A stretch of DNA of 64,000 nt. It comes from Rhodoferax sp. Lineage in GTDB: Bacteria; Pseudomonadota; Gammaproteobacteria; Burkholderiales; Burkholderiaceae_C. Positions 1 through 9,295 of the stretch are shown here, in pieces. The DNA is taken from positions 43,779 through 107,778 of the forward strand of contig NZ_JAURYQ010000041.1 of the NCBI RefSeq assembly GCF_030653815.1, in the 5' to 3' direction. Under the pieces are notes generated by a model that had not been told where the DNA came from, searched no databases, and worked only from the letters and a program-made list of their open reading frames with translations. Within the stretch, counting starts at the first letter, position 1. Each line of letters starts with the position of its first letter. A program made the translations under genes and the position numbers.

Positions 1-1095
1 AAGCCGCTGCTGAACCGGGCGCTGCGTGGCACCTACCCGCCGGGCTCCACCTACAAGCCCTTCATGGCGCTGGCGGCCCTGACGACGGGCAAGCGCACGG
101 CCAGCATGCAGATCAACGACCCGGGTTTCTACATGTTCGGCGGCCACCGCTTTGGCAGCCCTGAAAACGAGCGCGGCGGCATCATGGACATGCACCGCGC
201 CATCGTCGAGTCGAGCAACGTGTACTTTTATTCGCTGGCCAACGAACTGGGCGTCGAGGCCATGCACGACTTCATGAAGCCACTGGGCTTCGGCCAGCTC
301 ACCGGCATTGACATTCAGGGCGAAGTGCGCGGGGTGCTGCCCAACCAGGCATGGAAGCGCAATTACTTCAAGCGCCCGGAGCAGCAGCGCTGGTACGCGG
401 GTGAGACCATCTCGCTGGGCATTGGCCAGGGCTACAACAGTTTCACCATGTTGCAGCTGGCGCAGGCCACGGCGATATTGGCCAACAATGGCATCAAGCA
501 CGCGCCGCAACTGGTGCTGGCAACGCAGGATGCCAGCGCCCAGGTCAGCGTACCGGTGGTGCCCCAGCCTGCCGAAAATCTGGGTTTCAAGCCCGAGCAC
601 CTTGACACCATTCGCCGCGCCATGGTGGGCGTGACGCAAGACGGCACCTCGCGCCGCGTGTTTGCCGGAGCCGGCTACCTCAGTGGTGGCAAAACCGGCA
701 CCGCGCAGGCCGTGTCGCTTGGCCGGAACGAAAAATACAACGCCGCCCGCATGGAAGAGCGCCAGCGCGACCACGCGCTCTACATTGCTTTTGCCCCGGC
801 TGAAGATCCCAAAATGGCGATCGCCGTGATTGTCGAAAACGCCGGTTTTGGCTCGGTCTCTGCGGCACCCATGGCGCGGCGCGCTTTTGATTACTGGTTG
901 CTGGGCCAGTACCCGAGCGACGAGGATTTGGCGCTGGTGCGCAAGGGATTGGCCTCGGCGCCGGTGGGGCAGCCGCGCGTGGCGGCCAACGTTCCCTGGC
1001 CGCGCGTCGCGCAAGCCACACCAGCGGCTCCGGCCGTGTCAGCGCCTGCTGCCGTGGCCGGCGTTGCTTCAGCCCCGGTGCTTGCCCCGCGCTGA
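1..1095 (+). CDS. mrdA: Penicillin-binding protein 2, C-terminal part
   Basis: Peptidoglycan D,D-transpeptidase of the elongasome, anchored in the inner membrane. The reading frame is open from the first base, so the N-terminal membrane anchor, the dimerisation domain and the start lie outside the window; 364 residues remain. All three transpeptidase motifs are present: the SxxK serine in GSTYKP near residue 17, SSN in VESSNVYFY, and KTGTAQA. The C-terminal tail after the catalytic domain is Ala/Pro-rich, as is common in betaproteobacterial PBP2. The gene converges with the TauE-type gene across 37 bp. PBP3 is the alternative, but the spacing and sequence around SSN fit PBP2 (in rod loci next to rodA) better. 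Confidence 0.9.
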   Translation, partial: KPLLNRALRGTYPPGSTYKPFMALAALTTGKRTASMQINDPGFYMFGGHRFGSPENERGGIMDMHRAIVESSNVYFYSLANELGVEAMHDFMKPLGFGQLTGIDIQGEVRGVLPNQAWKRNYFKRPEQQRWYAGETISLGIGQGYNSFTMLQLAQATAILANNGIKHAPQLVLATQDASAQVSVPVVPQPAENLGFKPEHLDTIRRAMVGVTQDGTSRRVFAGAGYLSGGKTGTAQAVSLGRNEKYNAARMEERQRDHALYIAFAPAEDPKMAIAVIVENAGFGSVSAAPMARRAFDYWLLGQYPSDEDLALVRKGLASAPVGQPRVAANVPWPRVAQATPAAPAVSAPAAVAGVASAPVLAPR

Positions 1096-1132
1096 GGCAA
1101 CCCAGGGGCCATTTAACGTGCTCTGACACCAA

Positions 1133-1891
1133 CTATTTCAGAAACGCGTCATAACTGGTCTTGAGGATCAGGGCGCTGACCACCAGCATAAATACGACGC
1201 GCACGAAACCTGTGCCATGCTTGAGCGCCAGCCGGGTGCCGAGCAGACTGCCCACCACATTGGCCAGCGCCATGACCAGCACAAAATGCCACCAGATGTG
1301 ACCCTTGGCAACGAACAGCGCCAGGGCCGACAGGTTGGTGGCGGTGTTGACCAGCTTGGCCGACGCCGAGGCGCTCAAGAAGTCGTAGCCCAGCAGACGG
1401 ACAAACAGGAAGACCAGAAAGCTGCCAGTGCCCGGTCCAAAAAACCCATCGTAAAAACCGATCACGGCACCAATCCCGGCGGCGACGAGTTGTTCCTGCA
1501 AACCGGAGTAGTTGGGTGCATGGGTGCGCCCGAGCTCCTTTTTGGCCAAGGTGTAGAGCAGGACCACCAACAGCACAAAGGGCAGGACCTTGCGCAGGAA
1601 GTCGGGCGACACCACGGTGACCAGCCAGGCGCCGGCAAAAGAGGCCAGCAGCCCGGCGCTGGCGGCGGGCAGCAGTGCGGCCCAGCGCATCTGGACCTGT
1701 CGGCTGTATTGCCAGCTGGCCATGGCCGTGCCCCACACCGAGGCCCCTTTGTTGGTGCCGAACAGCGTGGCTGGAGGTGCCGTGGGGAAAGTGGCAAACA
1801 GGGCCGGGATCAGAATCAGGCCGCCACCACCGACGATGGAATCGACAAAACCGGCAAACAGCGAGGCAACAGAGACGATGAGCAATTCCAT
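1133..1891 (-). CDS. TauE/SafE-family membrane permease
   Basis: Probable sulfite/sulfonate exporter-type inner-membrane transporter of 252 residues, a normal length for the family. The N-terminus (MELLIVSVASLFAGFVD) leads into the conserved glycine stretch SIVGGGGLILIPAL, and the second half repeats the pattern with GFYDGFFGPGTGSFL, the family's internal duplication. About eight hydrophobic segments are visible. The frame stays open upstream to 2107, but that extension would translate through the terminator hairpin at 1924-1957 and is not membrane-like, so the ATG at 1891 is preferred. The substrate cannot be read from sequence; the family moves sulfite, sulfoacetate and related anions. Confidence 0.85.
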   Translation of the reverse strand: MELLIVSVASLFAGFVDSIVGGGGLILIPALFATFPTAPPATLFGTNKGASVWGTAMASWQYSRQVQMRWAALLPAASAGLLASFAGAWLVTVVSPDFLRKVLPFVLLVVLLYTLAKKELGRTHAPNYSGLQEQLVAAGIGAVIGFYDGFFGPGTGSFLVFLFVRLLGYDFLSASASAKLVNTATNLSALALFVAKGHIWWHFVLVMALANVVGSLLGTRLALKHGTGFVRVVFMLVVSALILKTSYDAFLK

Positions 1892-1923
1892 GGCCACATT
1901 GTCATGGATAGGAATCAGCGCAT

Positions 1924-1957
1924 AAAAAAAGGCACCGGGGTTGCCGGTGCCTTTTTT
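1924..1957. terminator. Bidirectional intrinsic terminator
   Basis: GGCACCGG (1931-1938) and CCGGTGCC (1944-1951) form a perfect 8-bp stem with a 5-nt loop, flanked by an A-run on one side and a T-run on the other, so the element can act in both directions. It lies after the GMC oxidoreductase (stop at 2120) and only 33 nt upstream of the TauE-type start at 1891. It would therefore end the upstream transcript, or act as a leader attenuator for the permease. Confidence 0.8.
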
Positions 1958-2008
1958 CTGTTTGTTTTTCGACCCTTGCGGGCATGATCTCCTGGGGCCT
2001 TTCGCTGG

Positions 2009-2027
2009 GGTCAGCACATGTCTGACC
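2009..2027. repeat. REP-like GGTCAG/CTGACC palindrome
   Basis: GGTCAG and CTGACC face each other across a short CACATGT-type centre and are followed by CTTGCG. A longer version with the same arms and a following GCAAGG is at 46309-46344, and a single GGGTCTGACCC arm is at about 24974-24984. This may be a member of a dispersed palindromic family. It lies in the otherwise gene-free 1892-2119 interval together with the terminator. Confidence 0.4.
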
Positions 2028-2119
2028 TTGCGATGACTGGCACTATATGTGTCGATCTGGTGCAAAGCCATCCGGAATAACCCTAGGCCAGGCCCTTTTT
2101 GGTGCATGGGTCAGGTTCA

Positions 2120-3796
2120 TCACACCCCGGCGCTGATCCAGCGTGCTGCCTTTTCGGCCATCATCAGGGTGGGCGAATTGGTGTTGCCGCTGGTGATGAT
2201 GGGCATGGCGCCGGCATCGACCACGCGCAAGCCGGCAATCACACCGCCCGGGCCGCGCACCCGCAGGTGCGCGTCCAGCACCGCCATTCGGTCCTCCGCG
2301 CGGCCCATCTTGGTGGTACCCACCGGGTGAAAAATGGTGGTGGCAATGTCGCCGGCCAGGCGGGCCAGGTCGTCATCGCTCTGGTACTGCACGCCGGGCT
2401 TGAACTCCTGCGGCTGGTACCTGGCCAGCGCGGGTTGCGCCACGATGCTGCGCGTCAGGCGCAGCGAATCGGCCGCCACCTTGCGGTCCATGTCGGTGCT
2501 CAGGTAGTTGGGCGCAATGGCGGGCGCCGCCGAGAAGTCGGGCGACTTGATTTGCACGCTGCCCCGGCTGCTGGGGTTGAGGTTGCAGACGCTGGCCGTG
2601 AATGCCGGAAAGCTGTGCAGTGGCTCGCCAAAGGCCTCCAGGCTCAGCGGTTGCACGTGGTACTCCACGTTGGGGTAGGGCTGGCTCGGGTCGCTGCGCG
2701 TGAAGGCGCCCAGCTGGCTCGGCGCCATGCTCATCGGGCCGCTGCGCTTGAACGCATATTCCAGTCCGATCATGGCTTTGCCCCACAGCGAATTGGCCTG
2801 CACGTTGAGGGTCTTGACGTCCTGCACCTTGTACACCGAGCGAATTTGCAGATGGTCCTGCAGGTTGGCGCCGACGCCGGGCGCGTCATGCAGCACCTTG
2901 ACGCCGTGTTGCTGCAGCAAGGCCGCCGGGCCGATGCCCGAGAGCTGCAAAATCTGCGGCGAACCGATGCTGCCGGCACTCAAAATCACCTCGTTGGCGG
3001 CCTGCACCGCGACCCGGCCGCCGGGCGTTTGCACCAGGGCGCCGGTGCAGCGCAACTGCCCGTTGGCTTGCGCTTCGATGCTGAGTTTGACCACCTGGGA
3101 CGAAGTCCAGAGCGTGAAGTTGGGGCGGCTCATGCAGGTGGGGCGCAAAAAAGCCTTGGCGGTGTTCCAGCGCCAGCCGCTGCGCTGGTTGACCTCAAAA
3201 TAGCCCACGCCTTCGTTGCTGCCCTGGTTGAAGTCGTCGCTGGCGGGAATGCCGACCTGCTGGGCAGCCTGGGCAAAGGCGTCGAGCACATCCCAGCGCA
3301 GGCGTTGTTTCTCGACCCGCCATTCGCCTTTGCCGCCATGAAACTGGCCGAATTTTTTCATATCGTCCTGGGCCGGGCCGGCGGCCGCGCCATCAAGCCG
3401 GTAATGGCTTTCATGGGCCATGAAGTCGGGCAGGCTGTTGTGCCAGCCCCAGGCGTCGTCGCCCGTCAGCTGTGCCCAGGTGTCGTAGTCGCGCGCCTGG
3501 CCGCGCATGTAAATCATGCCGTTGATGCTGCTGCAGCCGCCCAGCACCTTGCCGCGCGGGTAGCGCAGGCGGCGCCCGTTCAGGCCGACATCAGGCTCGG
3601 TCTGGTAGAGCCAGTCGGTGCGCGGGTTGCCGATGCAATACAGGTAACCCACCGGGATGTGGATCCAGTGGTAGTTGTCGGGTCGGCCTGCCTCGATCAG
3701 CAGCACGCGTTTGGACGCATCCTGCGACAAACGGTTGGCCAGCAGGCAACCGGCGGTGCCGGCGCCAATGATGATGTAGTCAAAGGTGGTGCTCAT
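2120..3796 (-). CDS. GMC-family FAD oxidoreductase (choline dehydrogenase-like)
   Basis: FAD-dependent alcohol dehydrogenase/oxidase of the glucose-methanol-choline family, 558 residues, a typical length. The ADP-binding motif IIIGAGTAGCLLANRL is at the N-terminus, the first GMC signature follows (GKVLGGCSSINGMIYMRGQ), then the second signature region (LSAGSIGSPQILQLSGIGP). The C-terminal catalytic block includes HPVGTTKMG and the final NTNSPTLMMAEKAA segment. The substrate is unclear: relatives oxidise choline, aliphatic alcohols or polyethylene glycol. No betaine genes are adjacent, so betA is not assigned. The gene is divergent from the MlaE-type gene, with 143 bp between starts, and its 3' side meets the terminator at 1924-1957. 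Confidence 0.9.
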   Translation of the reverse strand: MSTTFDYIIIGAGTAGCLLANRLSQDASKRVLLIEAGRPDNYHWIHIPVGYLYCIGNPRTDWLYQTEPDVGLNGRRLRYPRGKVLGGCSSINGMIYMRGQARDYDTWAQLTGDDAWGWHNSLPDFMAHESHYRLDGAAAGPAQDDMKKFGQFHGGKGEWRVEKQRLRWDVLDAFAQAAQQVGIPASDDFNQGSNEGVGYFEVNQRSGWRWNTAKAFLRPTCMSRPNFTLWTSSQVVKLSIEAQANGQLRCTGALVQTPGGRVAVQAANEVILSAGSIGSPQILQLSGIGPAALLQQHGVKVLHDAPGVGANLQDHLQIRSVYKVQDVKTLNVQANSLWGKAMIGLEYAFKRSGPMSMAPSQLGAFTRSDPSQPYPNVEYHVQPLSLEAFGEPLHSFPAFTASVCNLNPSSRGSVQIKSPDFSAAPAIAPNYLSTDMDRKVAADSLRLTRSIVAQPALARYQPQEFKPGVQYQSDDDLARLAGDIATTIFHPVGTTKMGRAEDRMAVLDAHLRVRGPGGVIAGLRVVDAGAMPIITSGNTNSPTLMMAEKAARWISAGV

Positions 3797-3939
3797 GGCG
3801 GATGTCTCTCATTTGCTTTTGTGCGCGGCGTGGTTCTTGCCTTGTTCGTGCAGGCATTTTGCCGCAGGTTGTTGTGAGCGTCGGAAAACCTGACCCCGTG
3901 CCAGTTGCCGTTACCATTCCGGACTTATGCCGTGACACC

Positions 3940-5067
3940 ATGCCCGACGCCTTACCCACGCTGACCCTGCAACCCGCCCCCGGTGGCGCGCCGCGCGCGG
4001 TGCTGGGCGGCAGCTGGAGCGCGGCACGCCTGGCTGATCCCATCCAGTGGCAGCAAATCAGCCAGGGCTTGGCTGATCTGGCCAGCCCGGGCGCCGTGAC
4101 ATGGGATTTGCGCGCCATCACCCGGCTTGACCACACCGGTGCCCAGCTGCTGTGGAACACCTGGGGTCACCAGTGGCCGGCGCAACTGCAATGGCAGCCC
4201 GGCCAGCGCGCCATGCTGGAGCGGGTGGCGCGTTTTTCGATTGCCGCCGTCAAACCGGCGCGGCGCACGCTGTGGCAGCTCTTTTTGCGCCTGGGCGAAC
4301 TGCTCTGGCTGCTGTGGGATCACCTCGTCGGGCTGTTGGCGCTGACGGGCCAGCTGCTGCTCGATGTTGTGGCCTTGCTGCGTGCGCCCCGGCGCGGGCC
4401 ATGGCGCGATGTGTCCGGCCATTTGTTCCGCATTGGGGCCAGGGCGCTGCCGGTGACGGCGCTGGTTGGCTTCACCATCGGGGTGGTGCTGGCCTACCTG
4501 ATGTCACGTCAGTTGCGCCTGTTTGGTGCCGACACCTTCATTGTCAATATTCTGGGCCTGGCCATCATCCGCGAGCTGGGGCCCATGCTGGCGGCGATTT
4601 TGATTGCCGGGCGCTCGGGCTCGGCCATCACCGCGCAGATTGGCGTGATGCGCGTGACCGAGGAGCTCGACGCCATGCGGGTCATGGGCATTGCCCGGGG
4701 TTACCGCCTGGTGCTGCCACGCGCCATTGCCATGGCCATTGCCATGCCCCTCATCAGCGTCTGGACCACGCTGGCCGCGTTGCTGGGCGGCATGCTGGCT
4801 GCCGACGTGGTGCTGGGTGTGACGCCGGCCTATTTCTTTGCCACGTTGCCACGCGCCGTGGCCATCAGCAACCTGTGGCTGGCCTTGGGCAAGTCGGTGG
4901 TATTTGGTTTGCTGATTGCCTTGATCGGCTGCCATTACGGCTTGCGCGTCAAGCCCAACACCGAAAGCCTGGGGCAGGGCACCACCGCCTCGGTGGTCAC
5001 CGCCATCACGGTGGTGCTGTTGGTGGATGCGGTGTTTGCCGTGGTTTTCAGGAATCTCGGCCTATGA
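3940..5067 (+). CDS. STAS-MlaE fusion, ABC lipid-transport permease
   Basis: Inner-membrane permease of the MlaE/YrbE family, expected to move phospholipids with an MCE protein. The 375-residue protein is longer than E. coli MlaE (about 260). The first ~100 residues look like a STAS domain (pattern AVTWDLRAITRLDHTGAQLLW), as in MlaB, fused to the permease. The MlaE core shows GFTIGVVLAYLMSRQLRLFGAD, then RELGPMLAAILIAGRSGSA and a conserved EELDAMRVMGI. The ATG at 3940 is chosen because the STAS homology starts just after it; the frame is open back to 3802 but that part is not family-like. The stop overlaps the next ATG (ATGA at 5064-5067), so the two are translationally coupled. Confidence 0.85.
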   Translation: MPDALPTLTLQPAPGGAPRAVLGGSWSAARLADPIQWQQISQGLADLASPGAVTWDLRAITRLDHTGAQLLWNTWGHQWPAQLQWQPGQRAMLERVARFSIAAVKPARRTLWQLFLRLGELLWLLWDHLVGLLALTGQLLLDVVALLRAPRRGPWRDVSGHLFRIGARALPVTALVGFTIGVVLAYLMSRQLRLFGADTFIVNILGLAIIRELGPMLAAILIAGRSGSAITAQIGVMRVTEELDAMRVMGIARGYRLVLPRAIAMAIAMPLISVWTTLAALLGGMLAADVVLGVTPAYFFATLPRAVAISNLWLALGKSVVFGLLIALIGCHYGLRVKPNTESLGQGTTASVVTAITVVLLVDAVFAVVFRNLGL

Positions 5068-5879
5068 GAAAAGCCGTGGTCGAGATTGACAAGTTGTGGT
5101 CGGTGTTTCACGAGGCCGGGCGCCATGTGGTGATTCATCAGGACCTGGACCTGCGCATCGAGGCCGGCGAACTGGTATCGATTGTGGGCGGCTCCGGCAG
5201 CGGCAAAACCGTGCTGCTGCGCCAGATGCTGGGGCTGGCCGTGCCGGCACGCGGCAGCGTGAAGGTGTTGGGTGAAGCCGCCGCCAGCATGGGGCGCGAA
5301 GGTGCGGCCAGCCGGGTCGGCATGCTGTTTCAGCATGGCGCGCTGTTTTCGGCTTTCAGCGTGATTGACAACATTGCCTTTGCCCTGCGCGAGCTCAAAA
5401 CCCTGCCCCATGACCTGATCATGGATGTCGCCATGGTCAAGCTGCGCATGGTCGGGCTGGACCCGTCGGCGGCGCACAAAATGCCGGCCGACCTGTCGGG
5501 CGGCATGGTCAAGCGGGCGGCGCTGGCACGCGCCCTGATCATGGACCCGCCGCTGCTGTTGCTCGACGAGCCCACCGCCGGCCTGGACCCCGGCAGCGCC
5601 GACGAGTTTTGTGCGTTGCTGCAGTCGCTGCACCAGGAGCTGGGGCTGACGGTGGTGATGGTCACGCACGACCTTGACACCTTGCTGGAGCTGTCCACCC
5701 GCATCGCCGTGGTGGCCGACCGGCACATTGTGGCCAGCGGCAGCGCGGCCGAAGTGATGGCGCAGCCGCACCCGTTTATCAAGGAGTTTTTCCTGGGTGA
5801 ACGCGGCCGCCGTGCCAGTGCCCTGCTGGATGCGCCGCTGCGCCCCCCGGCCAGCTTATTTGCCGATACAGAAACTTGA
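5064..5879 (+). CDS. MlaF-like ABC transporter ATPase
   Basis: ATP-binding subunit partnering the upstream MlaE-type permease, 271 residues. Walker A is GGSGSGKT near residue 42, the signature is [15 protein letters not shown], Walker B is [13 protein letters not shown], and the H-loop is in VTHDLDTL. The start is the ATG of the ATGA overlap with the permease. No mlaD (MCE-domain) or mlaC gene follows: the next gene is mnmE on the opposite strand, overlapping the last 24 bp. The pair is therefore incomplete here, and its MCE partner must be encoded elsewhere. Confidence 0.9.
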   Translation: MRKAVVEIDKLWSVFHEAGRHVVIHQDLDLRIEAGELVSIVGGSGSGKTVLLRQMLGLAVPARGSVKVLGEAAASMGREGAASRVGMLFQHGALFSAFSVIDNIAFALRELKTLPHDLIMDVAMVKLRMVGLDPSAAHKMPADLSGGMVKRAALARALIMDPPLLLLDEPTAGLDPGSADEFCALLQSLHQELGLTVVMVTHDLDTLLELSTRIAVVADRHIVASGSAAEVMAQPHPFIKEFFLGERGRRASALLDAPLRPPASLFADTET

Positions 5880-7262
5880 AAAAATCACGCCGAGCAAATC
5901 GTCGGAGGTGAACTCACCGGTGATCTCACCCAGGGCGTTTTGCGCCAGCCGCAATTCTTCTGCCAGCAAGTCGAGCGCCTGGGCTTGGGCGGCCAGGTGG
6001 GCTTGCGCCAGACCCAGGTGCACTTGCGTTTGCTGCAAGGCCTGCACATGGCGTTCGCGCGCCATGAAAACCCCTTCCGAGCCTGACTGCCAGCCTGCCA
6101 CCTGCAGCAGTTGCTGGCGCAAGGCGTCCAGCCCGGCGCCGGTTTTGGCTGACAGCTGCAGGCCGTCGGGCAAGTCAGATGCCGTGCTGGCGTCCCGCTT
6201 GTTCCAGACCTCGATGACCGGCACCTGCCTTGGGATTTTCTGCGCGATGGCATGGGCAATGGCCGCATCGTCCGCCTGATAGGCTGGCTGGTCGACGCGG
6301 GTCAGGTCGTGCAGGAACAGCACCGCATCGGCCTGCGCAATGGCTTGCCAGGCGTGCTCGATGCCAATTTTTTCAACCTCGTCCTCGCTGTCGCGCAACC
6401 CGGCGGTGTCGATCACATGCACCGGCACGCCTTCAATCTGGATGGTTTGCTGGACCTTGTCGCGGGTGGTGCCGGGAATGGCGGTGACGATGGCCAGCTC
6501 GGCCCCGGCCAGGGCATTGAGCAGCGACGACTTGCCGGCATTGGGTTGGCCGGCAATCACCACCTTGATGCCTTCGCGCAGCAGCGCGCCTTGCTGCGCG
6601 CGTGCCATCAGCGCCGTCAGATTTTGAATCAGGTGTGCGAGCTGCCCCTGTGCATCGGCCTTTTGCAAAAAGTCGATTTCCTCTTCGGGGAAGTCCAGCG
6701 TGGCCTCGACCAGCATGCGCAAATGGATCAGGGCGTCGCGCAACTGGTGAATTTCTTGCGAAAACGCCCCCGCCAGCGAGCGGCTGGCGCTGCGCGCAGC
6801 GGCCTCGGTGCTGGCATCGATCAGGTCGGCAATGGCCTCGGCCTGGGCCAGGTCGATCTTGTCGTTCAGGAAAGCGCGTTCGGAAAACTCGCCCGGCAGC
6901 GCCACGCGCAGGTGCGCCAGCCGGGGTGTGCCGCTGGGGCCGGGCTCGGCGCCCGCCTGCAGGCAGCGCGCCAGCAGCAGCTGCAACACCACCGGCCCGC
7001 CATGGGCTTGCAGCTCCAGCACGTCTTCCCCGGTGAAGGAATGGGGTGCCACAAAATAAAGGGCCAGGCCATGGTCGATGGCCTGGCCGGTGGCGTCCAG
7101 AAAAGGGGTGTAAGTGGCTTCGCGCGGTTTGAGCGCCCGCCCGCACAGGGCCAGCACCAGCTCGTTCAGGCCGCGCCCGCTGACCCGCACGATGCCGACG
7201 GCACCGCGACCCGGCGCCGTGGCAATGGCCACGATCGGGTCGCTGTGGCGTGGCAAGCTCAC
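5856..7262 (-). CDS. mnmE: tRNA modification GTPase MnmE (TrmE)
   Basis: With MnmG it installs the carboxymethylaminomethyl group on U34 of several tRNAs. At 468 residues it is full length. The N-terminal formyl-THF-binding domain begins [20 protein letters not shown]. The G domain is embedded in the helical domain, with the P-loop GQPNAGKSS near residues 238-246, the K-loop switch GTTRD, G3 DTAGLRD near 285 and G4 NKRD. The C-terminus ends in the conserved CIGK with the catalytic cysteine. A short insertion ([15 protein letters not shown]) interrupts the N-terminal domain. It is the last gene of the rpmH-to-mnmE run, the usual order, and overlaps the mlaF-like gene tail to tail by 24 bp. Confidence 0.97.
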   Translation of the reverse strand: MSLPRHSDPIVAIATAPGRGAVGIVRVSGRGLNELVLALCGRALKPREATYTPFLDATGQAIDHGLALYFVAPHSFTGEDVLELQAHGGPVVLQLLLARCLQAGAEPGPSGTPRLAHLRVALPGEFSERAFLNDKIDLAQAEAIADLIDASTEAAARSASRSLAGAFSQEIHQLRDALIHLRMLVEATLDFPEEEIDFLQKADAQGQLAHLIQNLTALMARAQQGALLREGIKVVIAGQPNAGKSSLLNALAGAELAIVTAIPGTTRDKVQQTIQIEGVPVHVIDTAGLRDSEDEVEKIGIEHAWQAIAQADAVLFLHDLTRVDQPAYQADDAAIAHAIAQKIPRQVPVIEVWNKRDASTASDLPDGLQLSAKTGAGLDALRQQLLQVAGWQSGSEGVFMARERHVQALQQTQVHLGLAQAHLAAQAQALDLLAEELRLAQNALGEITGEFTSDDLLGVIFSSFCIGK

Positions 7263-7286
7263 GTCAGGTCAGGCCGCGTGCTGCGG

Positions 7287-9014
7287 TTAGAACTTGGGTA
7301 AGTGAAACTTCGGCGGCACGCCCATGCGGGTGTTGATGACCCACTGCTGGGCGATCGACAGCACGTTGTTGGTGATCCAGTACAGCACCAGGCCGGCCGG
7401 GAAGAAGAAGAACATCACGCTGAACGCCAGCGGCATGAACCACATCATCTTGGCTTGCAAGGGGTCTGGCGGTGCCGGATTGAGCGAGGTCTGCAACACC
7501 GTGGTGAGCGTCATGACAATCGGCAAAATGTAGAACGGGTCAGGGCTTGAGAGGTCGTGAATCCAGCCGATCCAGGGCGCGTTGCGCATCTCGACGCTGG
7601 CCAGCAGCACCCAGTAAAGCGCAATGAACACCGGGATCTGGACCATGATCGGGAAGCAGCCGCCCATCGGGTTGACCTTTTCCTCGCGGTAAATGCGCAT
7701 CATTTCCTGCTGCATTTGCTGCGGGTTGTCTTTCAGGCGTTCACGCATTTCCATGATGCGCGGGTTCACCGCCTTCATCTTGGCCATGCTCGAATAGGCC
7801 TTGGCATTGAGCCAGTAGAACGCCGCCTTCAGCAGCAGCACCAGCGCCACAATTGACCAGCCCCAGTTGTGGATGAAGCTGTACAGCTTGTCGAGCAACC
7901 AGTACAGCGGCTTGGCCAGAATGGTCAACCAGCCGTAGTCCTTGACCAGTTCCAGGCCAGGCGACAGGGCTTCGAGCACTTTTTCTTCCTGCGGGCCGGC
8001 GTACAGCGTGGTGGCAATGGTTTTGCGGGCGCCCGGAGCGATGGATTCGAGCGGTGCGATCATGCCCACCGAGTACAAATTGGTGTCGACCTTGCGCATG
8101 AACAGGTCGCGCTTGATGCCGTCGGCCAGCAGCCAGGCGCTGGCAAAGTAGTGCTGAACCATCGCCACGTAGCCGTTTTGGGCCGACTTTTCGATGTCAA
8201 TCTTGCCTTTTTCAATGTCGGAAAAGTCGACCTTCTGGTATTTCTGGGCCTCGGTGTACACCGCCGGGCCGGTGAAGGTGAAGTACAAGGACGATTCGCC
8301 CGGTGGCTTGTTGCCATCACGCACCAGTTGCAGGTAAAGCTGTGGTGCCACTGCGGCGGCACCGACGTTGACCACCTCGTGCTTGACAGCCACCACGTAG
8401 CTGCCGCGCGTCAGCGTGTAGGTCTTGACCAGTTGCACGCCGCCCACTTCGGCTGATTCAAAGCGCAATTCGAGGTTCTGGCTGCCTTCCTTCAGGCTGC
8501 GCTCGCCCGGGGCCAGTGTCATGACCGTCTTGTGGGTCGGCAGCGCCAGACCCCCGGCACCCGCAATCAGGCCTGACTGGGCCAGGTAAACGCGGTCCTT
8601 GCTGTCATCAAACAGGATGAAGTTCTGGTTTTTGTCCGCCATGTCGGTGTGCTTGAGCATCTCGGCCTTGACCAGCGAACCGCCTTCGGTATCAAAGGTG
8701 AGTTTGAAGACATCGGTTTCAACCAGCACCAATTCACGCGTTGCCGCAGGTGCCGCAGCAGGGGCTGCAACGGCCGGCACGGCCCCGGCAATCTGGTCGG
8801 CGCCAGCCACGCTGGTGCTGGCGGTGGGCACGCTGCTTGGCAGGCTGTTGGCTGCGCTGGCAGCGCCCGTTGGGCCCTGGGGCTGCACAGCGGCCGGCGT
8901 GGCACCAGGGAAGAAGGTGGCTTGACGACCGTTGTAAATCTGCCATTGATCCCACAACATGACCAGGGAAAAACCAAAAATCACCCACAAGATGGTGCGG
9001 CGGATATCGTTCAT
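7287..9014 (-). CDS. yidC: Membrane protein insertase YidC
   Basis: Inserts and folds inner-membrane proteins, alone or with SecYEG. The 575-residue protein has the gram-negative form: a first membrane segment near residues 7-25 (ILWVIFGFSLVMLWDQW), an Ala/Pro-rich linker, a large periplasmic beta-fold domain, then the conserved Oxa1-type core with five C-terminal membrane segments. Core signatures include LLKAAFYWLNAKAYSSMAKM and NPMGGCFPIMVQIPVFIALYW. Its start overlaps the yidD stop by 4 nt, so the two are translationally coupled. The gene lies 24 bp upstream of mnmE in the same transcript. Confidence 0.97.
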   Translation of the reverse strand: MNDIRRTILWVIFGFSLVMLWDQWQIYNGRQATFFPGATPAAVQPQGPTGAASAANSLPSSVPTASTSVAGADQIAGAVPAVAAPAAAPAATRELVLVETDVFKLTFDTEGGSLVKAEMLKHTDMADKNQNFILFDDSKDRVYLAQSGLIAGAGGLALPTHKTVMTLAPGERSLKEGSQNLELRFESAEVGGVQLVKTYTLTRGSYVVAVKHEVVNVGAAAVAPQLYLQLVRDGNKPPGESSLYFTFTGPAVYTEAQKYQKVDFSDIEKGKIDIEKSAQNGYVAMVQHYFASAWLLADGIKRDLFMRKVDTNLYSVGMIAPLESIAPGARKTIATTLYAGPQEEKVLEALSPGLELVKDYGWLTILAKPLYWLLDKLYSFIHNWGWSIVALVLLLKAAFYWLNAKAYSSMAKMKAVNPRIMEMRERLKDNPQQMQQEMMRIYREEKVNPMGGCFPIMVQIPVFIALYWVLLASVEMRNAPWIGWIHDLSSPDPFYILPIVMTLTTVLQTSLNPAPPDPLQAKMMWFMPLAFSVMFFFFPAGLVLYWITNNVLSIAQQWVINTRMGVPPKFHLPKF

Positions 9015-9295
9015 GAGGATTTCTTTTGAGTGGAAGAGGGGATCAACCGGGTAAACAAAGGGGGTGAGGACTTGGCAGACGCCTGCGGCACCGGGTCCAG
9101 GCCGCCGTCACACCAGGGATGGCAGCGTCCGATGCGGTGCAACATGAGGTAGCCGCCCTTGGCGGCGCCAAAACGCTGCAGGGCCTGCAGTGCATACACC
9201 GAGCAGGTGGGCTCAAACCGGCACGACGAGCCCAGCCATGGACTCAAAAAGAGTCGATAGCCCTTGACCAGCAGAATCAACAACCTGGCCATCAT
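9011..9295 (-). CDS. yidD: Membrane protein insertion efficiency factor YidD
   Basis: Small membrane-associated protein of 94 residues that helps YidC-dependent insertion. It has the family pattern LLILLVKGYRLFLSPWLGSSCRFEP, the cysteine pair in CRFEPTCSVYA, and RCHPWCDGGLDPVP. It overlaps rnpA upstream and yidC downstream by 4 nt each, so rnpA-yidD-yidC forms a coupled block. The tail after DPVP is longer than in many homologues. Confidence 0.95.
   Translation of the reverse strand: MMARLLILLVKGYRLFLSPWLGSSCRFEPTCSVYALQALQRFGAAKGGYLMLHRIGRCHPWCDGGLDPVPQASAKSSPPLFTRLIPSSTQKKSS

Noticed and set aside
2099..3877. 592-codon frame opposite the GMC oxidoreductase
   Set aside because: It is a shadow of the GMC coding frame: sequence is His/Gly/Ala-rich without any family pattern, whereas the minus strand has clear GMC signatures.
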